A DNA stretch of 64,000 bases, taken from contig CAVYPZ010000003.1 in assembly GCA_963770535.1 (NCBI GenBank), forward strand, positions 3,348,001 to 3,412,000, written 5' to 3'. A model generated the notes under the pieces. It made no database searches. It saw only the letters and a list, made by a program, of their open reading frames with translations, and was not told where the DNA came from. Source of the stretch: RYN-230 sp963770535 (GTDB lineage: Bacteria > Actinomycetota > Actinomycetes > Streptosporangiales > Streptosporangiaceae). Made by a program: the position numbers and the translations under genes. Shown in pieces: positions 8,885 to 19,359 of this stretch (its first letter is position 1; the number at the start of each line of letters is the position of its first letter).

Positions 8885-10118
8885 CTACTCCCCGGCGGGC
8901 GGCAGGGTCACGGCCCGGGCCGCCGGCCACCCGGCGGCCAGCTGCAGCCCGGTGATCACCAGCAGCACCGCCACCGGGACGGTCCAGCCGCCCAGCGCGG
9001 AATGCAGGAAACCCACCAGGAGCGGGCCGGTCGCGGCGACCAGGTACCCGACGCTCTGCGCGAACCCCGACAGCGACGCGGCGACCCGCGGATCGGGGGC
9101 CCGGGCCATGGTGAAGAAGATCGCCAGGCCGAGCGAGGCGCCCTGGCCCAGGCCGAGCACCAGGACCCAGAGGACGTCGCCGCCCAGCGGCGCGAACCAC
9201 GCCCCGGCCAGCCCGGCGGCGCTGGCGGCCACGGTGGCGGCGATCAGGGCCTGCTGGTTGCGGGCCCGGTGCGCGAGGACCGGGATCAGCAGCGAGCTGG
9301 CCGCCCCGCCCAGGTTCATCAGCGCGAGCAGCGTGCCCGCCGCGCCGGCACTGACCCCGCGGTCCCGGAACATGGTCGGCAGCCAGGACAGCTCGGCGTA
9401 GAAGGTCAGGCTCTGCAGCCCCATGAACGCCGTGACCTGCCAGGTCAGCGCGTACCGGGAGACCTTCGGCCGGGCGGCCGCAGACGACGGGGAGGCAGCC
9501 GCCGGGCACCGTCCGGTACTTCCGCTGCGGCAGCCACGCCACCGCGGCCGCCAGCGCGGGCAGCGCCCAGACGGACAGGGACAGGGGGACCGACCCGCCG
9601 GAGGCGTTGTAGACCGGGATCGCGATCAGCGCGGCCACGATGGACCCGGCGTTCAGGCTGAGCAGGTAGAGCCCGATGAGCAGGCCCGCGCGCTGCGGGG
9701 CGCGCCGCTTGACCAGGCTGGGCAGCAGGACGTTCAGCAGCGCGATGGCCGCCCCGGCCAGCGCCGTCCCGGGGAACAGCAGCACGCCGGGCGCCAGGCC
9801 CCGCAGGATCAGCCCCGCGGCCAGCAGGCCGACGGCGGCGCCGAGCACCTGCTCCTCGCCGAACCGGCGGCTCAGCGGGGCGGCCACCCCGGAGAACACG
9901 CCGAACGCGAGCACCGGGAGCGAGGCGAGCACGGACACCGCGGCCGGCGACAGGTGCAGGCTCGCAGCCAGCTCCGGGAACAGCGGCGGCAGGCTGGTGA
10001 TCGCGGCGCGCAGGTTGAGCGCGATCGCGAGAACGCCCGCGACGAGCAGGACCCCGTTCCTTGCGTGGCGGCGGGTCCGCGGCGGCGACGGCGCGGGGGG
10101 AGCGTCAGGATCGGGCAT
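8885..10118 (-). CDS. MFS permease, CynX/NimT-like, with a frame break
   Basis: A 12-helix major facilitator transporter split over two frames. The first frame runs from the ATG at 10118 and gives six helices (VLLVAGVLAIALNLRAAIT, LPPLFPELAASLHLS and so on). The second frame resumes at RPKVSRYALTWQVTAFMGLQS and continues to the TGA at 8885 with the remaining helices. The break lies between about 9480 and 9530, in the central cytoplasmic loop. Joining the frames gives about 410 residues, normal for the CynX/NimT (cyanate/nitroimidazole) subgroup. The substrate is unknown. It is probably a one-base assembly indel, but a true pseudogene cannot be excluded. It lies 31 bp upstream of xylB, so it might be a co-transcribed importer. 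Confidence 0.8.
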
Positions 10119-10140
10119 GTCCCCGACACGCTACCGCGCG

Positions 10141-10188
10141 CGTTATCCCGGCCCGGCGGACCGGCCAGCCGGTTATCCCGGCCCGGCG
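10141..10188. repeat. Direct repeat of GTTATCCCGGCCCGGCGG, two copies
   Basis: Two copies of an 18-bp sequence start at about 10142 and 10172 in the spacer between the MFS start and the aconitase stop. The second copy is also part of the hairpin downstream of acnA. Confidence 0.6.
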
Positions 10189-10213
10189 GCCGGCGATAAC
10201 GGGCCGCCGGGCC
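10180..10213 (-). terminator. 12-bp perfect stem-loop downstream of acnA
   Basis: The arm at 10180-10191 is perfectly complementary to 10202-10213 across a 10-nt loop. It begins 16 bp beyond the acnA stop codon (minus strand) and precedes the MFS gene. There is no T-tract, as is common in high-GC actinobacteria. It is a good candidate transcription terminator for acnA. Confidence 0.6.
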
Positions 10214-10228
10214 GGCCCGCCGCCGCGT

Positions 10229-12988
<2,760 letters not shown>

Positions 12989-13019
12989 CAGGGTCCGCCT
13001 CCTGCACCAGTCGAGGTAT

Positions 13020-13031
13020 CTCGATATCGAG
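13020..13031. promoter_or_regulatory. Perfect 12-bp palindrome upstream of acnA
   Basis: CTCGATATCGAG lies 32-43 bp upstream of the acnA start codon, in an unusually A/T-rich stretch for this genome. The position and perfect symmetry suggest a repressor or activator site controlling aconitase. The regulator is not known and is not encoded next door. Confidence 0.5.
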
Positions 13032-13062
13032 TTAAATGAGCATATTCACGCTAGGACGAGTT

Positions 13063-13080
13063 TATCTCGACGTCAAGGTA
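13063..13080. promoter_or_regulatory. Second imperfect palindrome in the acnA / cupin divergent region
   Basis: TATCTCGACGTCAAGGTA has a perfect GACGTC core, with T-A and C-G pairs continuing outward and two mismatches. It resembles the first site in starting with TATCTCGA. It may be a second binding site for the same regulator or an operator for the divergent cupin gene. Confidence 0.4.
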
Positions 13081-13243
13081 TCGCCCGAGCGCGGGTACCG
13101 GCCGGGAACCGGGACAATTCCACGCCCGCCCGGCGCGATTCCCGCCCCCGGCGGCACCGCTATTACGACAACACTGCCACCAGTTAACCGCCGCAGGCGC
13201 CGATGCGCCCCGGTCACGGCCGCCGATCCGCGACTATGGTCTG

Positions 13244-13594
13244 GTGACAGAGCACAGCGACCGCCCCTGGGGCGGTTACACGGTCCTCGCCGAGGCCGGG
13301 GACTTCAAGGTCAAGACCATCGAGGTGCATCCCGGGCAGCGGCTGTCCTACCAGCGGCACTCCCGCCGGGCCGAGCACTGGTTCGTGGTCCGCGGCGAGG
13401 GCGTCGTCACGCTGGACGGCAGGGACATCGCGGTCCGCCGGGGCGACACGGTCGACGTCGGCCTGGGGGCCGCGCACCGGATCCGCAACACCGGCCCGGG
13501 CCCGCTGGTGTTCGTGGAGGTGCAGCACGGCGACTACTTCGGCGAGGATGACATCGTCCGGCTGGACGACGACTACGGCCGGGTCGCGTCCTGA
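13244..13594 (+). CDS. Cupin, type II phosphomannose isomerase C-terminal-like
   Basis: 116 residues from a GTG at 13244. The whole protein is one cupin: RPWGGYTVLAEAGDFKVKTIEVHPGQRLSYQRH, then AEHWFVVRGEGVVTLDG, then GDTVDVGLGAAHRIRN and FVEVQHGDYFGEDDIVR. This is the metal-binding cupin domain found at the C-terminus of mannose-6-phosphate isomerase/GDP-mannose pyrophosphorylase bifunctional enzymes. Here it stands alone, without the nucleotidyltransferase half. The metal ligands HxH...E and the later H are visible. It could interconvert mannose and fructose 6-phosphates or act on another sugar phosphate. Its stop lies 22 bp inside the converging selA gene. Confidence 0.85.
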   Translation: MTEHSDRPWGGYTVLAEAGDFKVKTIEVHPGQRLSYQRHSRRAEHWFVVRGEGVVTLDGRDIAVRRGDTVDVGLGAAHRIRNTGPGPLVFVEVQHGDYFGEDDIVRLDDDYGRVAS

Positions 13595-14931
13595 CGGACA
13601 CCTGCTGCGGCCAGCACGGCCGCGGACAGCGTGACGTCGTCGGCGGGATCGACGGTCCGCAGGTCCAGCAGCAGCCGGCCGTCCTCGATCCGCCCGGCCA
13701 CCGGTGGCGTGTTTTTACGCAACGAAGACCCCAGCGTGGCCGGGAGACTCACGGCAGCGCTGGGCAGCCTGACCCCCGGCGCACCGCCACCACCCACCAC
13801 CGCATCACTGTCGACGGCGCAGGCGTCCAGCCCGGCCCGGGCCAGGCCGGCGGCCAGCTGCCCGGCACGGTGCCGCAGCCGCTGGACGGGCTCGTGCAGG
13901 GCCGTGGCGGTCGGCGTGGCCGGGCCGCGCACGGTGGCCTCCAGGGCGGCCAGGGTCAGCTTGTCCACCCGGAGCGCCCGGGCCAGCGGGTGCCGCCGCA
14001 GCGCGGTGATCAGGCCAGCCCGGCCGAGGAGCAGCCCGGCCTGCGGGCCGCCGAGCAGCTTGTCACCACTGGCCGTGACCAGGTCCGCGCCCATGGCCAG
14101 CGCGGTCGCGGCGTCGGGCTCGCCGGGCAGCACCGGCTCGGGGGCCAGCAGGCCCGAGCCGATGTCCGCCACCACGGGAACCGGGTCCGCTTCCCGGCCG
14201 GGGGCGCTGGCCCGGGCGGGCAGCGCCGAGAGTTCCGCGATGGTCGCCTCGCTGGTGAAGCCCAGGACGCGGAAGTTGGACGGGTGAACCTTGAGGATGA
14301 AGCCGGTGTCGGGCCCGATCGCCGCGGCGTAGTCGCCGGCCTGCGTGCGGTTCGTGGTGCCGACCTCCCGCAGCCGGGCCCCCGTGGAGGCGAGCAGGTC
14401 CGGCAGGCGGAACCCGTCGCCGATCTCCACCATCTCGCCGCGGCTGACGATGATCTCGCGATCGCGGGCCAGCGCGGTCGCGGCCAGGACCAGCGCGGCG
14501 GCGTTGTTGTTGACGACGTGCACGTCTTCGGCCCGCGGGCAGGCCGCGCGCAGCGCGTCCAGGGCCCCCCGGCCGCGCCGGGCCCGCTGGCCCGTGGCCA
14601 GGTCGTATTCCACGTCGGTCGGCCCGGCACTGGTGGCCAGGGCGTCCCGGGCCGCGGCTGACAGCGGCGCGCGGCCCAGATTGGTGTGCAGCAGCACCCC
14701 GGTGGCGTTGATGACCGGGCGCAGCGTGGTGGCGCTGGCCGGGAGCAGCCCGGCGGCCAGGCCCGGCACGTCCTCCGGCGCGATCTCGCCGCGGCGGGCC
14801 CGGTCCTGGGCGGCGGTGATCGCCTCCTTGACCCGGGCGGCGCCCAGGCGGGCGGCAGCGTCGGTGAACGGTGGCTGCGCGAGCAGCATGTCGGTACGCG
14901 GTATCCGCCGCCGGCTGTCCACGACCAGCAC
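13573..14931 (-). CDS. selA: L-seryl-tRNA(Sec) selenium transferase
   Basis: A PLP enzyme that converts Ser-tRNA(Sec) to Sec-tRNA(Sec) using selenophosphate. I place the start at the GTG at 14931 (VLVVDSRRRIPRTDMLLAQ, 452 residues), because RRIPRTD is the usual SelA N-terminus. The open frame continues upstream only through a repeat array. Landmarks are RPVINATGVLLHTNLGRAPL near residue 85, VVNNNAAALVLAATALA, GTTNRTQAGDY near 205 and the PLP-lysine loop ADLVTASGDKLLGGPQAG near 285. The length fits the family. No selB, selD or tRNA-Sec gene is visible nearby, and I see no selenoprotein in the window. The 3' end overlaps the converging cupin gene by 22 bp. Confidence 0.95.
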   Translation of the reverse strand: MLVVDSRRRIPRTDMLLAQPPFTDAAARLGAARVKEAITAAQDRARRGEIAPEDVPGLAAGLLPASATTLRPVINATGVLLHTNLGRAPLSAAARDALATSAGPTDVEYDLATGQRARRGRGALDALRAACPRAEDVHVVNNNAAALVLAATALARDREIIVSRGEMVEIGDGFRLPDLLASTGARLREVGTTNRTQAGDYAAAIGPDTGFILKVHPSNFRVLGFTSEATIAELSALPARASAPGREADPVPVVADIGSGLLAPEPVLPGEPDAATALAMGADLVTASGDKLLGGPQAGLLLGRAGLITALRRHPLARALRVDKLTLAALEATVRGPATPTATALHEPVQRLRHRAGQLAAGLARAGLDACAVDSDAVVGGGGAPGVRLPSAAVSLPATLGSSLRKNTPPVAGRIEDGRLLLDLRTVDPADDVTLSAAVLAAAGVRQDATRP

Positions 14932-14963
14932 TCTAACCCCGGCCTGTCCCGCAGGACGGGGCG

Positions 14964-15083
14964 GCGGGCCGCACCGCCCCGCAGGGCAGCGGGCCGCACC
15001 GCCCCGCAGGGCAGCGGGCCGCACCGCCGCCGCAGGGCAGCGGGCCGCACCGCCCCGCAGGGCAGCGGGCCGCACGGCCCATC
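14964..15083. repeat. 25-bp tandem repeat array upstream of selA
   Basis: Four copies of a 25-26 bp unit beginning cgggccgcaccgcc and ending gcagggcag, plus a partial fifth copy. The array starts about 33 bp before the selA start codon, so it occupies the expected promoter/leader region. The third copy is one base longer. Confidence 0.8.
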
Positions 15084-15359
15084 CCGGGCGGTGCCGCGGC
15101 GCCGTCTCCCGTGGCGTGTGTGACTGGTGTTACCCATGTTTCCCCGGACCGGACTCGCCGCCTGCGTGATCATGGGCTTGCTGGGGCTCGAGCCCCAGCA
15201 AGCCCATGATCATGAACTCGGGGTGGCGGTGAATGCCCACCGCGCGCTCCGGGCCGGCCGTGATGAAGGCCGCCCTCCCGTCGGGTCACCCAGATCCTGG
15301 CGGCGAGCCCGGCCACCGCTCGCCGGCCGCATAGAAACGCCACGACGGGCCGTGCCTGG
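15084..15359. other. Non-coding spacer between selA and the dehydrogenase gene
   Basis: About 275 bp without a supportable gene. It carries a 46-bp perfect palindrome at 15167-15212. I looked specifically for a tRNA-Sec (long variable arm, GTTCGATTCC-type T-loop) because selA is adjacent, and saw none. Confidence 0.6.
15167..15212. repeat. 46-bp perfect palindrome with TGATCATG ends
   Basis: The 23-bp arm 15167-15189 is an exact reverse complement of 15190-15212 with no loop, centred on CTCGAG. It begins TGATCATGGGCTTG. It sits downstream of the minus-strand dehydrogenase gene (stop at 15360) and upstream of selA. It could act as a terminator or be a dispersed palindromic element. A second long hairpin with a related end is found near 54.7 kb. 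Confidence 0.85.
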
Positions 15360-16241
15360 TCAGCCCAGGCCGTGCCGGGCCGCGCTCACGTCGCGGTCCC
15401 CCAGCCCCTGCTCGACGAGGGCGGTCCACCGTTCGCGGACCACTTCCAGCATGGGCAGCCGCCGGCCGGACGCATCCCTGGCCAGCCGGATGTCCTTGAG
15501 CGCCCACTGCAGCGCGAAGTCCGGAGAGTCGTCACCGGCGTCCATCTTGGCGAACTTGGCCGCCGCCGCCGGGCTGGCCAGGTTCCCCTCCCTGAGGAAG
15601 CCCAGTACCTGCTGGTGGTCCACGCCGAGCGAGTCGGCCAGGGCCATGATCTCCGCCGCCCCCTCGACCAGGAAGACCAGCCAGGAGTTCATGACCAGCT
15701 TGAGCCGGCTGCCCGCGCCGGCCTCGCCGAGCCACCTGGTCTCCCGGCCGAGCGCCGCGAACACCGGCTCCAGCACTGGCCTGGCCTGCTCCGGGCCGGA
15801 CGCCAGGATCAGCAGCTGGCCATTCTCGGCCGGCTCGCGGGTGCCGGACACGGGGGCGTCCACGAAGTACACGTCAGGCCGCTCCTTGCTGACCTGGGTG
15901 GCCAGCTCCTCGACGCCAGTGACGCCGATCGTGCCCATCTGGGCCCAGACCGACTGCGGCCGCATCGCCTCCAGCATCCCGAGGTCGAAGGCCACCTGGC
16001 TCACGGCATCCGCGTCGGCGACCATGGTGATCACCACGTCCGCCTCACGCACCGCGTCCGGTGCGGCCTCATGGGCCACCGCGCCGTCGGCCGCCAGCGC
16101 GGCGGCTTTCTCCGGAGTCCGGTCCCAGGTATCCACCGTGAACCCGTTGCGCAGCAGGCTGCGGGTCATCCCGCGGCCCATCGTCCCGGCACCAAGCACG
16201 GCGACCCGCGGTCGCGCCCCGGTCCCCTCGGCAGAGCTCAT
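15360..16241 (-). CDS. NAD(P)-dependent beta-hydroxyacid dehydrogenase family oxidoreductase
   Basis: 293 residues with an N-terminal Rossmann motif VAVLGAGTMGRGMTRSLLRNG, the family segment FVDAPVSGTREPAENGQLLILASG near residues 120-140 and the catalytic-lysine helix GAGSRLKLVMNSWLVFLVEGAAE near 170. These are the hallmarks of the 3-hydroxyisobutyrate / tartronate semialdehyde / 6-phosphogluconate-like dehydrogenase superfamily. The exact substrate cannot be read from the sequence. The start ATG has AAGGGG about 7 nt upstream. It is a single gene, 63 bp downstream of the MFS exporter on the same strand, and could be co-transcribed with it. Confidence 0.9.
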   Translation of the reverse strand: MSSAEGTGARPRVAVLGAGTMGRGMTRSLLRNGFTVDTWDRTPEKAAALAADGAVAHEAAPDAVREADVVITMVADADAVSQVAFDLGMLEAMRPQSVWAQMGTIGVTGVEELATQVSKERPDVYFVDAPVSGTREPAENGQLLILASGPEQARPVLEPVFAALGRETRWLGEAGAGSRLKLVMNSWLVFLVEGAAEIMALADSLGVDHQQVLGFLREGNLASPAAAAKFAKMDAGDDSPDFALQWALKDIRLARDASGRRLPMLEVVRERWTALVEQGLGDRDVSAARHGLG

Positions 16242-16304
16242 GTCGTCATCCCCTTGGTGGTCTTCGTTGCGGAGGTTGCTGCTTTTATCTTTAACCCGCA
16301 GCGT

Positions 16305-17801
16305 TTACGGGCAGCAGCGGGCCGACTTGCGGGGCGTGCGCCGGTGTGCCAGCGCGATCAGCGTGGCCAGCCCGGCCACCACTGCCCCGGCCAGCATCGC
16401 CGCCCGGTCGCCGCCGACCCCGGCCATCCGGCCGCCGTGGCTGGCGGTCAGCGCGATCGCGGGCAGCAGCGCGGCGCCGATCCCGGCCCCGATCTGCCGG
16501 CTGGTGTTGATCACCCCGCCGACGAAGCCCTGGTCGCCATCGGCCACCCCGCGGCTCGCGGTGACCAGCGCGCCGAACGCGGTGCCCGCCGTGCCGAAAC
16601 CGACGAAGGTCACCGCGGCCAGCAGCGGGCTGTACGCGCCGGTGGCGGGCAGGTGGGTGAGGACCAGGAACCCGGCCGTGGCCACCGCGTTGGTCAGCAC
16701 CAGCAGCCGCTGCAGGCCCAGCCGCGCGGCCAGCCGGGCGCCGGTCAGCCCCGCGGCGAAGCCGACCACGCCCTGCGGGGCGATGGCCAGCCCGGTCATC
16801 AGCGGCGAGTCGTGCAGGACCTGCTGGAAGTACAGGGACAGGACGAGCATCTCGCCGCCGTTCCAGACGCCGAGGAGCATGATCAGCGCGCCGCCCTTGC
16901 GGAGCGAGCCGAGCCGGAGCAGGTCGCCGCGGACCAGCGGATCGGGCTGGTGTCCCTCGGTCATGGCGAAGGCGGCCAGCGCGGCCACCGTCACCCCGGC
17001 CGCGGCCAGCACCAGCGGCGACGTCCAGCCGGCCGCGCCACCCTGGGACACAGCGAACACCACCGAGGCGACCGCCAGCGTGATGAGCAGCGCGCCGGGC
17101 ACGTCGAGCCGCCGCCGTCCGCGCTGCTCCCGCCCCCGGCCCAGCAGCCGCGGGGTGAGCAGCACCGCGGCCAGCCCGACCGGCACGTTGACCAGGAACA
17201 CCGCGCGCCAGCTGGTGAACTCCACCAGGACGCCGCCCAGCACCTGCCCGGCCACGAACCCGACCGACGCGGTTGCGCCGTACAGGCCCAGCGCCCGGGT
17301 CCGTTGCGGGCCCTCGGGGAAGCCGGTGGTGATGAGGGACAGGGCCGCGGGGGCGACCAGGGCCGCACCCGCGCCCTGCACCGCCCGCGAGGCGACCAGC
17401 AGCACCGGGTCCTGGGCCAGCCCGCCCGCCAGGGACGCGGCGGAAAAGGCGAGCAGCCCGGTCACGAACATCCGGCGGCGCCCGAACAGGTCGGCGGCCC
17501 GGCCGCCGAGGATCAGCAGCCCGCCGAACGTGATCGCGTACCCGGTCACCACCCACTGCGCCGCCGAGGCCGCGAAGCCCAGCTCGCGCTGGATGGAGGG
17601 CAGGGCCACGTTCACAATGCTGAAATCAAGGACCACCATGAACGAGGCGGCCAGGATCAGGATCAGGGCGGCCCGGCTGTACCCGGCGGCCCTGGGAGCG
17701 GGGGACGCGGTCTCGGGTGCCCGGGTCTGCGGGGCCGGGGTCTGCGGGGCCGGGGGCGTGGGAGCGGGGGGCGAAGTCGTGGGAGCAGGGGGCGGAGTCA
17801 C
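16305..17801 (-). CDS. MFS drug exporter, DHA2 (EmrB/QacA) family
   Basis: About 498 residues with 14 predicted helices. Motif A appears as GGRAADLFGRRRMFVTG near residue 95, and the helix-1 signature LAASFMVVLDFSIVNVALPSIQRELG is typical of EmrB/QacA proton-driven multidrug exporters. A long Pro/Ala-rich cytoplasmic N-terminus of about 35 residues precedes helix 1. I place the start at the GTG at 17801 (VTPPPAPTTS). The frame stays open upstream, but that part is antisense to the TetR gene. The gene diverges from the TetR regulator, and the operator palindrome lies only 10-20 bp upstream of this start, a layout typical of TetR-controlled efflux pumps. Confidence 0.88.
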   Translation of the reverse strand: MTPPPAPTTSPPAPTPPAPQTPAPQTRAPETASPAPRAAGYSRAALILILAASFMVVLDFSIVNVALPSIQRELGFAASAAQWVVTGYAITFGGLLILGGRAADLFGRRRMFVTGLLAFSAASLAGGLAQDPVLLVASRAVQGAGAALVAPAALSLITTGFPEGPQRTRALGLYGATASVGFVAGQVLGGVLVEFTSWRAVFLVNVPVGLAAVLLTPRLLGRGREQRGRRRLDVPGALLITLAVASVVFAVSQGGAAGWTSPLVLAAAGVTVAALAAFAMTEGHQPDPLVRGDLLRLGSLRKGGALIMLLGVWNGGEMLVLSLYFQQVLHDSPLMTGLAIAPQGVVGFAAGLTGARLAARLGLQRLLVLTNAVATAGFLVLTHLPATGAYSPLLAAVTFVGFGTAGTAFGALVTASRGVADGDQGFVGGVINTSRQIGAGIGAALLPAIALTASHGGRMAGVGGDRAAMLAGAVVAGLATLIALAHRRTPRKSARCCP

Positions 17802-17810
17802 AGCACTATC

Positions 17811-17830
17811 CGATACGTATCGTTTCGTAT
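17811..17830. promoter_or_regulatory. TetR-type operator between exporter and regulator
   Basis: A perfect 12-bp palindrome, CGATACGTATCG (17811-17822), is followed by TTTCGTAT. The ATACG...CGTAT inverted repeat around it therefore covers about 20 bp. It lies in the 51-bp gap between the two divergent starts, as expected for TetR autoregulation and exporter repression. Confidence 0.65.
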
Positions 17831-17856
17831 ATGGCCGTAGAGTGGGAACCCGGTGA

Positions 17857-18954
17857 GTGACGCGACTATTCCCGCCGCGCCCGGCGGGCCTCCGCCAGGA
17901 GGTGACAGCGGGCCGGCGGACGAGAACGGCAGCGCGCCGGGCGGAGGGGCCCGGAGGGCGGCCGGCCGCTGAGGGCAGGCCGGCCGCTGAGGGTGGTCCG
18001 GCCGCGGCGCGGGGGCGGCCCCGCAGCGAAGCGGCCGACCGCGCCATCCTGCGCGCCGCGACCGACCTGCTGGCCGAGCGCGGGCTGGCGGGCATGACCA
18101 TGGAGGAAGTGGCGGCCCGGGCCGGCGTTGGCAAGGCGACCGTCTACCGGCGCTGGCGGTCCCGCGGGGCCCTGGCCCTGGACGCGTTCATGGCCGAGTT
18201 CCAGGCACTGCAGCCGCTCCCGGACACCGGGACGCTGCGCGGTGACCTCCTGGCCGCGCTGCGGGCCTGGGTCCGTGCGGTGACCCGGACCCCGGCCGGG
18301 CGGATCCTCGCGGGGCTGATCGCCGCGGCCCAGGAGGACCCGGAACTGGCCGCCGCGTGGCGGGCCCGGGTACTGGAGCCGATGCGGGCCCAGCACCGCA
18401 TCATGCTGCGGCGGGCCATCGAGCGCGGTGAGATCCCGGCCTCGACTGACATGGACGTGGCCCTGGACCTGCTCTACGGGGCCGCTTACCACCGGCTGCT
18501 GCAGGGACACCGGCCCCTGTCCGACACCTTCACCCGCCGCGTGGTCGAGGTGATCGTGGCCGGCCTGGGCGTGCCCGCCGTAGCGGCGCGCGCGCAGCGT
18601 ACACAGGCCGCGCCGGGGAGCAGAGCGGGCCAGCCGGTCACTCGGCGCTATGCGGGGGCGGCTGCTGGGTACCCGGCCCGCGCAGCGAGCGGAGCCACTC
18701 CTCGGAGCTGTCGTCCCAGCCGCCGGCCGGGCTGTTCGGCGCCCGCCACCAGACCCGGGCTGCAGGCTCCGGATCTGCGGACAGCGGCTCCCTGCCGGTC
18801 TCCTCCCCCTGGTCAGTCTCCCCGCCAGGCTGTCCCCCGGGCGCCGCGCCCAGCCGTGACGAGGCCAGCCGCCAGGGAGCCGGCGGGGGCGGCCCGGGCG
18901 GGGGCGGGTTCATCAGGGACCGGGGTTCGGACAGGGACGGGACCGGCCCGGTGA
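17857..18954 (+). CDS. TetR-family regulator with an abnormal C-terminal extension
   Basis: The DNA-binding domain is clear at residues about 65-110: ILRAATDLLAERGLAGMTMEEVAARAGVGKATVYRRWRSRGALALDAF. It is followed by an all-helical ligand domain up to VVEVIVAGLGVPA near residue 240. The frame then runs on for some 120 residues of Pro/Arg/Ala-rich sequence antisense to the next gene. A TAG one base out of frame occurs at about 18582, just where a TetR protein would end. The extension is therefore probably the result of a one-base indel. An alternative GTG at 17853 (VSDATIPAAPGG) gives a more natural N-terminus but ends near 17970, so a second break is possible. Predicted repressor of the divergent exporter. 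Confidence 0.8.
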   Translation: MTRLFPPRPAGLRQEVTAGRRTRTAARRAEGPGGRPAAEGRPAAEGGPAAARGRPRSEAADRAILRAATDLLAERGLAGMTMEEVAARAGVGKATVYRRWRSRGALALDAFMAEFQALQPLPDTGTLRGDLLAALRAWVRAVTRTPAGRILAGLIAAAQEDPELAAAWRARVLEPMRAQHRIMLRRAIERGEIPASTDMDVALDLLYGAAYHRLLQGHRPLSDTFTRRVVEVIVAGLGVPAVAARAQRTQAAPGSRAGQPVTRRYAGAAAGYPARAASGATPRSCRPSRRPGCSAPATRPGLQAPDLRTAAPCRSPPPGQSPRQAVPRAPRPAVTRPAAREPAGAARAGAGSSGTGVRTGTGPAR

Positions 18955-19240
18955 ATCCCGGGACCTCGTCACGGGTCCCGCCCGGACCGGCCGGGACCGG
19001 CGGCCGGCCCCCCCGGGCCGCCGCGGTGAGCGTGAATCCCATCGCCAGCCCGCACGCCGCGCCGCCGGCCAGCAGCGCCAGCGCGGCCAGCCGCAGGTCG
19101 CGGGCGGCCAGGCCGGACGCCATCCGTCCCACGGCGGTGACGAGCCAGATGGCGACCCCGGCGGCCAGCATGGACGCCCCGGCGATCGTGAGGCCCAGGG
19201 CGAGCCGCACGGCGCGGTGGTCCATCTCCGCGGAGCTCAC
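18638..19240 (-). CDS. Membrane protein with two helices and a proline-rich tail, unknown
   Basis: 200 residues. Two hydrophobic segments (LALGLTIAGASMLAAGVAIWLVT and LRLAALALLAGGAACGLAMGFTLT) lie within the first 70 residues. A long Pro/Gly-rich, probably cytoplasmic tail follows (PPPPGPPPPAP near residue 113), ending in an acidic/Trp-containing segment, WWRAPNSPAGGWDDSSEEWLRSLRG. I recognise no domain. The reading frame is consistent and the C-terminal part looks deliberate rather than shadow-coding, because it has its own Trp-rich motif. It overlaps the doubtful extension of the converging TetR frame. Function unknown. Confidence 0.6.
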   Translation of the reverse strand: MSSAEMDHRAVRLALGLTIAGASMLAAGVAIWLVTAVGRMASGLAARDLRLAALALLAGGAACGLAMGFTLTAAARGGRPPVPAGPGGTRDEVPGFTGPVPSLSEPRSLMNPPPPGPPPPAPWRLASSRLGAAPGGQPGGETDQGEETGREPLSADPEPAARVWWRAPNSPAGGWDDSSEEWLRSLRGPGTQQPPPHSAE

Positions 19241-19334
19241 GGCGACACCCTAAGGGATGGCCGGCCCGCGGTGAGGGCGGCGCGGCGAGACCTCTCCGCA
19301 AGGACAGGAGGACATAGCGTGACACGGAGGCAGA

Positions 19335-19350
19335 CGGACCTTCCGGTCCG
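19335..19350 (-). terminator. 6-bp stem-loop after the secreted protein gene
   Basis: CGGACC-TTCC-GGTCCG forms a perfect hairpin 10 bp beyond the stop codon of the minus-strand gene ending at 19360. It is a plausible terminator, with a stable UUCC-type loop. Confidence 0.45.
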
Positions 19351-19359
19351 GCTACCGGG

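Noticed and set aside
15084..15359. Possible tRNA-Sec near selA
   Set aside because: No cloverleaf, T-loop consensus or long variable arm could be found in either orientation.
15127..17856. A 909-codon plus-strand open frame
   Set aside because: Ser/Arg/Pro/Ala-rich translation opposite a dehydrogenase and an MFS exporter with clear motifs. This is a GC-skew shadow.
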